This document shows, piece after piece, positions 18,691 to 27,670 of a stretch of 64,000 bases of DNA. Where the stretch lies: assembly GCF_003327285.1 (NCBI RefSeq), contig NZ_KZ848473.1:124001-188000 (forward strand), written 5' to 3'. The stretch is from Microbacterium sorbitolivorans. GTDB taxonomy: Bacteria > Actinomycetota > Actinomycetes > Actinomycetales > Microbacteriaceae. How positions within the stretch are numbered: position 1 is the stretch's first letter; each line of letters begins with the position of its first letter. The notes beneath the pieces are model-generated. The model was not told the DNA's origin. It saw nothing but the letters and a program-made list of their open reading frames with translations, and searched no databases. Made by a program: the position numbers and the translations under genes.

Positions 18691-19293
18691 ATGACGATGA
18701 TCAAGACGTATCGGCGCGACGACGAGGGCGTGCTGTGGTACCGCGAGATCTGGCGTGATGCAGCCTTCATGGTGACCCACACGGGGAAGGTCGGCACCAA
18801 GGGGAAGGTGTCGAGCGAGCGGTTGCACTCGAGCGACTGGCCCAATAAGGCAACGGAGGATCAGCAGCTCGCGGCGTTCCGCGAGGGCGCCGCCGCCGAC
18901 GGCTATGCCGAGATCGACGAAGACGACATGGGCTGGGCCGTCCTGCAGTACTGGACGGCCTCGCCCGACTTCTCCGACCCGGCCGACGCGAGGTTCCTCG
19001 ACGAGGCCGAGATCGCCCTCGACACCCGCCTCGGGTGGCTGGGGCTGGGGCACTGCGACGGAAACGACATCGGCGGCACGCCGCCCGAGGCGTCCGGCCG
19101 CGAGGAAACCGTCGTCAACCTGTTCTGCCCCGTAGTCGACACGGCCATCGCCGCGCGCGCACTCCGGCGCTTCGCGACGGAACAGGAGCTCGCGCCCCAC
19201 TGTGCCGTCGCGACGCGCGAGTCCGCGCCTGACGCCGACTACGAGCTCGCGTGGACGCCCAAGCGTAGCGTTCTCAAAACGTTCACCTTGTAA
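18691..19293 (+). CDS. Hypothetical protein with WGR-like N-terminus
   Basis: 200 residues, not firmly recognised. The first 60 residues (WYREIWRDAAFMVTHTGKVGTKGKV) resemble the WGR fold, a small nucleic-acid or protein binding domain otherwise seen in poly(ADP-ribose) polymerases and some bacterial regulators. The remainder is acidic and has no clear family. No signal peptide or membrane segment. It stands alone, divergent from PL11, with 75 bp to the next gene. Confidence 0.7.
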   Translation: MTMIKTYRRDDEGVLWYREIWRDAAFMVTHTGKVGTKGKVSSERLHSSDWPNKATEDQQLAAFREGAAADGYAEIDEDDMGWAVLQYWTASPDFSDPADARFLDEAEIALDTRLGWLGLGHCDGNDIGGTPPEASGREETVVNLFCPVVDTAIAARALRRFATEQELAPHCAVATRESAPDADYELAWTPKRSVLKTFTL

Positions 19294-19337
19294 CGCGGGA
19301 TTGCCCAGCTTTTGCTCAACCGTTTCCGTCAAACTGT

Positions 19338-19351
19338 ACCGACTGGACGGT
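19338..19351. promoter_or_regulatory. TetR-type operator candidate before the MFS exporter
   Basis: ACCGACTGGACGGT is an imperfect 14-bp palindrome (ACCG-x-C / G-x-CGGT) 17 bp upstream of the MFS start. The downstream TetR gene of the same operon is the obvious candidate to bind it, giving autorepression of both. Confidence 0.5.
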
Positions 19352-19368
19352 TAAGTAAAGGATTCTTC

Positions 19369-20844
19369 ATGCGACGTTGGCTCAGCCTTGCGGTACTCAC
19401 CGGTGCCGTGCTGCTCCTCGCAATCGATTCGACGGTGCTGTACCTCGCGGTGCCCTCGCTCACCCGCGACCTCGACCCCACCGCCACCCAGGTGCTGTGG
19501 ATCGGCGACATCTACTCGCTCGCGATCGCGGGCCTGCTCGTCACCATGGGCAACGTCGCCGACCGCATCGGCCGCAAGAAGCTCCTGCTCATTGGATCCG
19601 CCGCCTTCGGCATCGCGTCGATCGTCGCCGCCTTCGCTCCGAGCGCCGAGGTGCTCATCGCGGCGCGACTCGTGCTGGGTATCGCGGGCGCGACGCTCAT
19701 GCCGTCGACGCTGTCGCTGATCCGCAACATCTTTACGGATCCGACGGAGCGCACCCGCGCGATCGCGATCTGGTCGGCGGCGGCCGCGAGCGGCATCGCG
19801 CTCGGCCCGATCGTGGGCGGCGTGCTGCTCGAACACTTCTGGTGGGGATCCGTGTTCCTCATCAACATCCCCGTCATGCTCGTGATCCTCGTCGCCGGCG
19901 CGATCCTGCTGCCCGAGTCGAAGAACCCGGATTCGGGCCGCTTCGACCTGCTCTCGAGCGCCCTGTCGATGCTCGCGATCGTGCCGTTCGTCGCCCTGAT
20001 CAAGCGCGTCGCCGGCGGCACGTTCGACCTGTTCGCGGCGGCACTCGTGATCGCCTCGGTCGTCGGCGCGTGGCTATTCATCCGCCGCCAGCGGCGCTCG
20101 AGCCACCCCATGATCGAGGTCGACCTGTTCAAGAACGGCGCGTTCTCGGGCGCGGTCGTGGTCAACTTCATCTCGGTGTTCGCGATGAGCGGCGCGCTGT
20201 TCTTCTTCTCGCAGTACCTGCAGCTCGCGCGCGAGCTCGGGCCGCTCGAGGCGGGGCTCGCGCAGCTCCCCGCGGCGCTCGCGTCGATGGCCGCGATCAC
20301 GGTCGTGGGCATGCTGCTGCGCCGGCTTGGCCGCGGCCGGGCGATCGCGCTGGCGCTGACGATCGGCGCCGTGGGACTGCTGCTCGTCGGCACCCTCGAG
20401 CAGGCCGAGAGCGTGCTCTGGGTCGTGTTCGCGCTCGTGCCGCTGGGCTTCGGCATCGGCATCTCCGAGACGCTCAGCGTCGACGCGGTCGTGTCGGCCG
20501 TTCCGTCGGAAAAAGCCGGCGCAGCGTCGTCGATCTCCGAGACGGCATACGAGCTCGGCGGCGCCCTCGGCATCGCGATTCTCGGATCCCTCATGACCGT
20601 CCTGTACCGCGCGCAGCTGGTGCTCCCCGCCGGATCCGAGGGCTCGGAGGCCGCCCGCGACTCGCTCGCGAGGGCCATGGCCGAGCTCGACGCGTCGAGC
20701 CCCGCGCTCGCGGCGGCGCACGACGCGTTCGTCGCGGCGATGCAGACGACGACCTTCGTCGCGGCCGGCGTTATGGCGGTCGGCGCGCTGCTCGCCTGGC
20801 GCCTGATCCCGAACTCGCGCGCTACCGTGGATGCTCATGGGTAG
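19369..20844 (+). CDS. MFS drug exporter, DHA2 (14-TMS, QacA-like) family
   Basis: 491 residues with about 14 membrane spans. The first span carries LLLAIDSTVLYLAVPSL, the DHA2 family motif D1 with the membrane Asp, and the loop between spans 2 and 3 has the MFS signature NVADRIGRKKLLL. This family exports cationic drugs and dyes by proton antiport. ATG 19369 has AAAGGA 6 nt upstream and starts the first helix; an ATG 57 bp upstream would overlap the operator. It overlaps the TetR gene by 8 bp. Confidence 0.9.
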   Translation: MRRWLSLAVLTGAVLLLAIDSTVLYLAVPSLTRDLDPTATQVLWIGDIYSLAIAGLLVTMGNVADRIGRKKLLLIGSAAFGIASIVAAFAPSAEVLIAARLVLGIAGATLMPSTLSLIRNIFTDPTERTRAIAIWSAAAASGIALGPIVGGVLLEHFWWGSVFLINIPVMLVILVAGAILLPESKNPDSGRFDLLSSALSMLAIVPFVALIKRVAGGTFDLFAAALVIASVVGAWLFIRRQRRSSHPMIEVDLFKNGAFSGAVVVNFISVFAMSGALFFFSQYLQLARELGPLEAGLAQLPAALASMAAITVVGMLLRRLGRGRAIALALTIGAVGLLLVGTLEQAESVLWVVFALVPLGFGIGISETLSVDAVVSAVPSEKAGAASSISETAYELGGALGIAILGSLMTVLYRAQLVLPAGSEGSEAARDSLARAMAELDASSPALAAAHDAFVAAMQTTTFVAAGVMAVGALLAWRLIPNSRATVDAHG

Positions 20845-21403
20845 GACGACGGGCCGAGACGCCGACGACACGCGGCTCCAGATCATCGACGCGGCGGCGC
20901 GCCTCATCAGCCGCCGCGGATCCGGGGTGCCGATCTCGGCGATCGCCGAGGCCGCGGGCGTCTCGAAGGGCGGCCTGCTGTACCACTTCGCGAGCAAGGA
21001 CGACCTGCTCGAGGCCGTCGCGCGGCGCCTGTTCGATGCGTTCTACGACGCCGTCCACGACCTCGCGGCCGCGGATCCGGACCCGGGGCGCCTGCTCCGC
21101 GCCTATGTGCGGGTGAGCTTCGCCGACGTCGCCGACGAGGCGGCGACGCGAGACATGATCTCAGTCGCGGCGCAGCTCATCCACGAACCGCGGATCCAGC
21201 AGATCGCCGCCGACGACGGCGCCCGCTGGCACGACGAGCTGTTCGCCGACGGACTCGACCCGGCCGTCGTGCGGCTCGTGCTCACGGCGACCGACGGCGT
21301 GAGCGCCGCCCCGCTCTGGGGCACCGTGCTGACGCGCGACGACGTGGACGCGCTCGAGGCGCAGCTCCTCGAGCTCGCGGCCGCGCCTACGATCGAGGTA
21401 TGA
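20837..21403 (+). CDS. TetR family regulator of the MFS exporter operon
   Basis: 188 residues. The helix-turn-helix is at about residues 13-58 (TRLQIIDAAARLISRRGSG, ISAIAEAAGVSKGGLLYHFASKDDLL). The C-terminal domain is helical. It overlaps the end of the exporter gene, so exporter and repressor are made from one message; the palindrome before the exporter is its likely site. An ATG 6 bp further upstream is also possible. The downstream gene overlaps by ATGA. Confidence 0.85.
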   Translation: MGRTTGRDADDTRLQIIDAAARLISRRGSGVPISAIAEAAGVSKGGLLYHFASKDDLLEAVARRLFDAFYDAVHDLAAADPDPGRLLRAYVRVSFADVADEAATRDMISVAAQLIHEPRIQQIAADDGARWHDELFADGLDPAVVRLVLTATDGVSAAPLWGTVLTRDDVDALEAQLLELAAAPTIEV

Positions 21404-22011
21404 ATTCCGCCGCGCCGTCGCACGTCATCGCCCAACCCGAAACCCTCTACGTCGGCAGCTCGGCCTATCTCATCGCGACCGAAAACCCCGACGGATCCAC
21501 GAACCTCTCGCCCGCGTCGAGCTACTGGGCCCTCGGATCCACGATCGTTTTGGGCCTCGAGGGCGCGGGCAAGACGGTGCAGAACCTGCTCGTGCGACCC
21601 GACCTCACGGTGAACTTCCCGTCGGGAGACCTCGTCGACGCCGTGCTTCGGCTCGACGGCACGACCGGCGCGAACCCCGTGCCGGAGGGCAAGGGACGCT
21701 ACCGCCACGAGGCCGACAAGTTCGGCGTCGCGGGCCTCACGCCGCAGGGTTCCGACCTCGTGGCGGTGCCGCGCGTCGCCGAGTGCCAGCTGCAGTTCGA
21801 GGCGCGCGTCATCCGCGCGACGCCCGGCCACACGGGGGAGTGGTTCATGGTCGAGGCCGAGGTGCTGCGCGTGCACGCGGATCCGCGGATCCTCAAGCCC
21901 GGCACCGCCCTCCCGGATCCCCGCCTCTGGAGCCCCCTCGTCTACGAATTCCGCCACTTCTTCACGACGGGCGAGGAAGTGGGTCACCTCCCGGCGTCGC
22001 TGACGGCTTGA
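21400..22011 (+). CDS. Flavin reductase family protein
   Basis: 203 residues. The sequence resembles FMN-binding split-barrel proteins of the flavin reductase (DIM6/NTAB) group: NLSPASSYWALGSTIVLGL near residues 35-55 lies where the FMN phosphate is bound, and the HEADKFGVAGL and ECQLQFEARV segments follow. It may pass reduced flavin or act on a flavin-linked oxidoreductase; no partner is present. It is the third gene of the MFS-TetR operon, with a 4-bp overlap. A palindromic repeat begins 2 nt after the stop. Confidence 0.75.
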   Translation: MNSAAPSHVIAQPETLYVGSSAYLIATENPDGSTNLSPASSYWALGSTIVLGLEGAGKTVQNLLVRPDLTVNFPSGDLVDAVLRLDGTTGANPVPEGKGRYRHEADKFGVAGLTPQGSDLVAVPRVAECQLQFEARVIRATPGHTGEWFMVEAEVLRVHADPRILKPGTALPDPRLWSPLVYEFRHFFTTGEEVGHLPASLTA

Positions 22012-22012
22012 G

Positions 22013-22060
22013 GGATGCGTTCGTGTCGTTCTGCGCGCTGAGAACGACCTAACGCCATCC
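22013..22060. repeat. 48-bp palindromic repeat element (family A), isolated copy
   Basis: Arms GGATGCGTTCGTGTCGTTCT and the near-complement ending in GCCATCC enclose an 8-nt loop. It is one of ten copies in the window and starts 2 nt after the flavin reductase stop. The right arm carries point changes. A lone right arm (ACGACGGCATCCCT) lies at about 22079-22092. Confidence 0.85.
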
Positions 22061-22101
22061 CTGGGGCGCGTAATCGCACGACGGCATCCCTGAAGACGGG
22101 G

Positions 22102-22110
22102 TTATCCACA
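22102..22110 (+). other. Perfect DnaA-box sequence
   Basis: TTATCCACA matches the DnaA-box consensus at all nine bases. It is a single copy 51 bp before a DUF4192-like gene, so it is not an origin. Confidence 0.5.
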
Positions 22111-22160
22111 GATTTGGCGATCTTCGAATCGACGCCGCGATTGGCGTCAGACTCGTCGCC

Positions 22161-22886
22161 ATGGATGACGTACTGATTGACGAAGCCTCGAGCGTTTATC
22201 TTCGTGAAGCCCCTCCCGATGATGCGCGCGCTGCGATGCGCAAGGTTCACCAACTCGCGCTGGACACGATCGACGCCCTGGACGCGGGTGACGATGACGA
22301 CGAAGAATCCGGCGTGCTTGATCTCGCGGGATCGCTAGTGCTGATGGTGCCGATGGTCGAAGCCCTGCTCGGATCGGACGAGGATCCGAGCCCCGAAGAG
22401 TGCGGCGTGCTGGCGCACATGCTGAGCTTTCCGGTTGTCCCTGAGCTCGTTCTGATCTGCACGGCGTTTGGTCGTCGCATCGCGGAGGAACATCTGCGGG
22501 AGATGGTCCGGACGAACAAGCGGGTCATTCAACGTGGCGCAACGACGGCTGCCGAGATCGACGCTATCCATTCTGAGCGGAGCCGTGTCTATGAACGCAC
22601 GGCTCAGATGCTCTGGGGGAAGGTGCGTCGACAGCCCGACGAGGAGCGGCTCGTATCCCTTGCCCGGATCCTTCGGCGCGTGGCATCGCACCTTCCGCAC
22701 AACATGCGCTGCGAGACATTCTCAATGCTCGGCTGGATCTTCTGGGCGCGAGGAAAGCGCGCGCTCGCCGCGGCCTACTCCGAAGAAGGACGCTGTGCCG
22801 ACGCGAGCAACCTGATCGCGCAGTTCGTCGGCGAGCTGATCGACGTCGTTGCCTCCCCGCAGTGGCTCGACCGCAAGGCGCGATGA
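22161..22886 (+). CDS. DUF4192-like protein
   Basis: 241 residues, no firm function. The C-terminal segment (LGWIFWARGKRALAAAYSEEGRCADASNL, about residues 195-225) follows the pattern of the actinobacterial DUF4192 family; the N-terminal half is acidic (GDDDDEESG) and helical. No signal peptide or membrane anchor. It overlaps the next gene by 4 bp, so the two may be made together. Base use is somewhat less G+C-rich than the neighbours. Confidence 0.6.
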   Translation: MDDVLIDEASSVYLREAPPDDARAAMRKVHQLALDTIDALDAGDDDDEESGVLDLAGSLVLMVPMVEALLGSDEDPSPEECGVLAHMLSFPVVPELVLICTAFGRRIAEEHLREMVRTNKRVIQRGATTAAEIDAIHSERSRVYERTAQMLWGKVRRQPDEERLVSLARILRRVASHLPHNMRCETFSMLGWIFWARGKRALAAAYSEEGRCADASNLIAQFVGELIDVVASPQWLDRKAR

Positions 22887-23872
22887 TGCGCCTGCCCGCG
22901 CCCCTACCCGAGGGGCTCAGTACGTGTTTCTCGCTGGCCGACGCGATCGAGCAGGGCGCGACGGTATCACGCCTGCGACGCGACGACCTCGAGATTCCGT
23001 TTCGCGGCGCGCGGGCCCGCGTGGGGACGGATCCCGAGGGACTCAGCCGCGCGGAGGCGGAGGAAGCAGACGCGTGGCGGCGGATCCGCGCGTACGCCGC
23101 GATCATGCCCGACCACGCGTTCTTCGTCGGGCCGACCGCGGCGCTCATCGCGGGGCTGCCACTTCCCGCGGGCCTGCACCGTGAGCTGCACGTCGGCGTT
23201 CCCAGTCCGCGGACTGCGCCGCACCGTCCGGGAATCGCCGGTCACCGCGTGCGCGACGCAGCGGTGCGGGTCGTCAAGGGCGTGCGCATCGCGGATCCGG
23301 TAGCGACGTGGGTGAGCCTCGCGCCGTTTCTCGACGAATACGATCTCGTCGCGGCAACCGACTACCTCCTGCGCGTTCCGCGGAGCCCCGGGAACATCGT
23401 TCCGCTCTCGCGCACGGCGCCGTTTGCGACGAGGGAGTTGCTGACCCGCGCACTCACTCGGCGCAGGCGGAAGGACGCGCCGAAGCTACGTCACGCGCTG
23501 TCGCGTGCGCGCACCGGTGCGTCGTCGCGCCCCGAGACCCACATGAGGCTGATCGGCATCGACGCCGGCCTGCCTGAACCCGAACTCGACTACGACATTG
23601 TTGTCGACGGCGGGTTCGTCGCATGCAACGACATGGCCTACCCCGATCTGCGACTCGCCTTCGAGTACGACGGAGCGGTGCACCGCGACAAGGATCGCTT
23701 CGTGCACGACATCGATCGCTCCACCCGCATGCACGACGTCGGGTGGGAGGACATGCACCTCGCGACGCCGCACGTTCTCGGCGATCCCGACGAAGGCGCA
23801 CGCCGCATGGTCGCGGCATACACCCGCCGCTCAACGCTGACCCTCACCCCGGCGCCCAGGTTCTACCTGTGA
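22883..23872 (+). CDS. AbiEi-antitoxin-like / DUF559 protein with Vsr-type nuclease fold
   Basis: 329 residues. The N-terminus has a small helical region like the AbiEi antitoxin family; the C-terminus (about 235-315) holds LAFEYDGAVHRDKDRFVHDIDRSTRMHDVGWE, the pattern of DUF559 or very short patch repair type nucleases (D/E, H and downstream R-x-x-x-x-x-x-G-W). Such proteins are numerous in Microbacteriaceae with unknown roles; an abortive-infection function is not shown. ATG 22883 overlaps the previous stop. Two palindromic repeats start 12 bp after its stop. Confidence 0.7.
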   Translation: MMRLPAPLPEGLSTCFSLADAIEQGATVSRLRRDDLEIPFRGARARVGTDPEGLSRAEAEEADAWRRIRAYAAIMPDHAFFVGPTAALIAGLPLPAGLHRELHVGVPSPRTAPHRPGIAGHRVRDAAVRVVKGVRIADPVATWVSLAPFLDEYDLVAATDYLLRVPRSPGNIVPLSRTAPFATRELLTRALTRRRRKDAPKLRHALSRARTGASSRPETHMRLIGIDAGLPEPELDYDIVVDGGFVACNDMAYPDLRLAFEYDGAVHRDKDRFVHDIDRSTRMHDVGWEDMHLATPHVLGDPDEGARRMVAAYTRRSTLTLTPAPRFYL

Positions 23873-23884
23873 CGCACGCCTTAG

Positions 23885-23932
23885 GGATGCGTTCGTGTCG
23901 TTCTGGGCGCCGAGAACGACACGACGCCATCC
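23885..23932. repeat. 48-bp palindromic repeat element (family A)
   Basis: Full copy with arms as in the 38.3-38.9 kb array: left arm begins GGATGCGTTCGTGTCGTTCT, right arm ends GACGCCATCC. Confidence 0.88.
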
Positions 23933-23966
23933 CTAAACGCGCACATGCCCCCGAAACGTGCCTCAA

Positions 23967-24014
23967 GGATGCCATCACGTCGTTTTGTCGCGCGAGAACG
24001 ACACAACGGCATCC
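23967..24014. repeat. 48-bp palindromic repeat element (family A), second copy
   Basis: Starts 82 bp after the preceding copy, the same period as the large array. Its left arm is the variant GGATGCCATCACGTCGTTTT. Confidence 0.85.
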
Positions 24015-24054
24015 CCAAAGGCACCCCGCGACGCCCACGAACGTAACAACACAA

Positions 24055-24081
24055 AAGGGCCGCCCCGACGGGGCGGCCCTT
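24055..24081. terminator. Terminator downstream of pgi
   Basis: A perfect 12-bp stem AAGGGCCGCCCC / GGGGCGGCCCTT with a 3-nt loop, flanked on the left by AAAA that reads as a T-run for the minus strand. It lies 14 bp beyond the pgi stop. Confidence 0.8.
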
Positions 24082-24094
24082 CGCGTGAACGCGA

Positions 24095-25753
<1,659 letters not shown>

Positions 25754-25759
25754 GGCTCA

Positions 25760-25765
25760 AATCTA
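25760..25765 (-). promoter_or_regulatory. -10 box of pgi, leaderless
   Basis: TAGATT on the minus strand ends 6 nt before the pgi ATG at 25753. Confidence 0.5.
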
Positions 25766-25886
25766 CCCGGCCAGGAATCGCCGAGGGAACCTCCGCCCAC
25801 ATCCGAAGATGACGTTGTATGACGCGTCGCGCGAGCGAACGTGACGCAACGTGACGCTCCGATGGGCGTCGGAGGCGGACCGGCGG

Positions 25887-25892
25887 TACCTT
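25887..25892 (+). promoter_or_regulatory. -10-like box of the flavin reductase gene, leaderless
   Basis: TACCTT ends 6 nt before the ATG at 25899. Confidence 0.45.
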
Positions 25893-25898
25893 CGAGGA

Positions 25899-26411
25899 AT
25901 GGCACACACCGACCCCGCCCCCGAACTCGTCGATCGCTTCAAGCTCGCGTTCCGCGATCACCCGCTGGCGGTCACGCTCATCACGGCAGAAACCGCCGAG
26001 GGTCCCGTCGGTCTCACCGCCTCGAGCGTCTCGTCGGTCGCGATCGACCCGCCCGCCGTGTCGTTCTCGGTGACCCGCGCGACGGGCACCGCCGGCGCCC
26101 TGCTTCGCGCCGACAACCTGCAGATCCACTTCCTCGCACCCGAGCACGTCGAGACGGCCCGCCAGTTCTCCTTCACGGGCGGCGAGCGGTTCACCGACGT
26201 GCAGGGCTGGTCGCACGACGACGCGGGCGCGCTGCAGCTCGCCGGATCCCGTGGTCGCCTGACCGGCACGATCCGCGACACGGTCTCGGTCGGCGGATCC
26301 GTGCTGGTGGTCGCCGAAATCGACGGCGTCGAGCCCGGATCCGTGGCGCAGCCGCTCATCTACTCGGCGCGCACCTTCCACGCGTTCGACGCGGATCACG
26401 CCGCTCTCTAA
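25899..26411 (+). CDS. Flavin reductase family protein (FMN-binding)
   Basis: 170 residues. Typical flavin reductase split-barrel protein: PLAVTLITAETAEGPVGLTASSVSSVAIDPPAVSFSV (about 18-55) is the FMN-binding signature with the TASS motif, and IYSARTFHAF closes the domain. The family reduces free FMN or FAD with NAD(P)H and often supplies a monooxygenase; none is nearby. The ATG at 25899 rather than the frame's GTG/ATG candidates further upstream is supported by the -10-like box 6 nt before it. Confidence 0.85.
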   Translation: MAHTDPAPELVDRFKLAFRDHPLAVTLITAETAEGPVGLTASSVSSVAIDPPAVSFSVTRATGTAGALLRADNLQIHFLAPEHVETARQFSFTGGERFTDVQGWSHDDAGALQLAGSRGRLTGTIRDTVSVGGSVLVVAEIDGVEPGSVAQPLIYSARTFHAFDADHAAL

Positions 26412-26437
26412 TCGGATTCATTAGATACATGGGCCTT

Positions 26438-26517
26438 GGGGCATATGTCCCCACGTAGCCTCGTGAGGGCGATGGGCATTCGCCTGCTGCACTGACGAAG
26501 GCGTGCGATGGCACGCC
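26438..26517 (+). promoter_or_regulatory. Structured leader in front of the desaturase gene
   Basis: Two small hairpins lie here: GGGGCATATGTCCCC at 26438-26452, and GGCGTGC-GATG-GCACGCC at 26500-26517. The second has a 7-bp perfect stem whose tetraloop contains the first possible ATG (26508-26510). If that start is used it would be partly hidden; if the ATG at 26538 is used the hairpin lies just upstream. A role in temperature control is a guess. Confidence 0.35.
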
Positions 26518-27638
26518 ACAACCGAACGGCGGCGCCCATGCCCCTCGAAACTTCCGCCACGCTCGGTCCGGTCCGCCGGACGTATTCGCGCACAGAAGAC
26601 TTCCCTCCCATGGCCAAGGCCTACTCGGAGGTCTCGCGTGTCGCGCGGGAGACGGGGCTGTATGCGCGCGCCCCGCGCTTTTATGCCGCTGTCGGCATAG
26701 GTCTCACCCTCGCGTTTGGCGGGGCGGTCACGGGCTTCATCTTGCTCGGTGCGAGCTGGTTCCAGCTGCTCATCGCGGGCGCGCTCGGCATCATCTTCAC
26801 GCAGGTCGCGTTCCTCGCTCACGAGGCGGCGCACCGCCAGATCCTCACGGGCGGCCCCGCGAGCGACCGCCTCGCCCGCGTGCTCGCCGCCTCCATCGGC
26901 CTCAGCGCCTCGTGGTGGAACAACAAGCACTCGCGGCACCACGGCAACCCGAACCGGGTGGCGAAGGATCCGGACATCGAGATCGATACGATCTCGTTCC
27001 TCGAGGACGACGCGGCGACGGCCCGCGGCCTGCGGCGCGCGATCACCCGCAAGCAGGGCTGGCTGTTCTTCCCACTGCTGATGCTCGAGGGGCTGAACCT
27101 CCACTTCCGCAGCCTGCAGTACCTGCTCACGCCCGGGAAGGTGAAGGGGCGCTGGATCGAGCTGTCGCTGATCGTTGTGCGGTTCGCGCTGTATCTCACG
27201 CCCATCTTCCTGCTTCTGCCGTTCGGCATGGCGTGCGCCTTCCTCGGTGTGCAGATGGCCGTGTTCGGTGTGTACATGGGAGCCTCGTTCGCGCCGAACC
27301 ACAAGGGCATGCCGATCATCGCGCCCGACGCGAAGCTCGACTTCTTCACGAAGCAGGTGCGCACCTCGCGCAATATCCGCGGCGGATGGTGGGCGACGGC
27401 CCTGATGGGCGGCCTGAACTACCAGATCGAGCACCACCTGTTCCCGAACATGGCGCGGCCCCACCTCGCCCGCGCCAGCCAGATCGTGCGCGAGTTCTGC
27501 GCGAGCCGCGGCGTGCCGTACACCGAGACGTCGCTCGGCCGCTCCTACGTCATCGTGGTGCAGTACCTCAACCGGGTGGGGCTCGCGGCGCGCGATCCGT
27601 TCGACTGCCCGGCTGCCGCACAGTTCGGTCGCGGCTAG
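26508..27638 (+). CDS. Membrane fatty-acid desaturase (acyl-lipid/acyl-CoA type)
   Basis: 376 residues from the first ATG; ATG 26538 is also possible. The three His boxes of di-iron membrane desaturases are present: HEAAH at 105-109, HSRHH at 141-145, and IEHHLFP near 311. Four to five hydrophobic segments flank them. The family puts a cis double bond into acyl chains with oxygen and reduced ferredoxin or cytochrome, tuning membrane fluidity, often in the cold. It is followed 32 bp later by aminopeptidase N, which has its own -10 box, so no operon is needed. Confidence 0.9.
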   Translation: MARHNRTAAPMPLETSATLGPVRRTYSRTEDFPPMAKAYSEVSRVARETGLYARAPRFYAAVGIGLTLAFGGAVTGFILLGASWFQLLIAGALGIIFTQVAFLAHEAAHRQILTGGPASDRLARVLAASIGLSASWWNNKHSRHHGNPNRVAKDPDIEIDTISFLEDDAATARGLRRAITRKQGWLFFPLLMLEGLNLHFRSLQYLLTPGKVKGRWIELSLIVVRFALYLTPIFLLLPFGMACAFLGVQMAVFGVYMGASFAPNHKGMPIIAPDAKLDFFTKQVRTSRNIRGGWWATALMGGLNYQIEHHLFPNMARPHLARASQIVREFCASRGVPYTETSLGRSYVIVVQYLNRVGLAARDPFDCPAAAQFGRG

Positions 27639-27657
27639 CGCGGAGGCGCGGGTTTCG

Positions 27658-27663
27658 TACGAT
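27658..27663 (+). promoter_or_regulatory. -10 box of pepN, leaderless
   Basis: TACGAT ends 7 nt before the ATG at 27671. Confidence 0.45.
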
Positions 27664-27670
27664 GGATCCT

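Noticed and set aside
22060..22160. Replication origin near the DnaA box
   Set aside because: There is only one box, no A+T-rich stretch, and no dnaA or dnaN nearby.
22883..23872. AbiE toxin-antitoxin pair with the DUF4192-like gene
   Set aside because: The upstream protein has no nucleotidyltransferase motif of AbiEii, so the pair does not form an AbiE system; the AbiEi similarity is only in the N-terminal domain.
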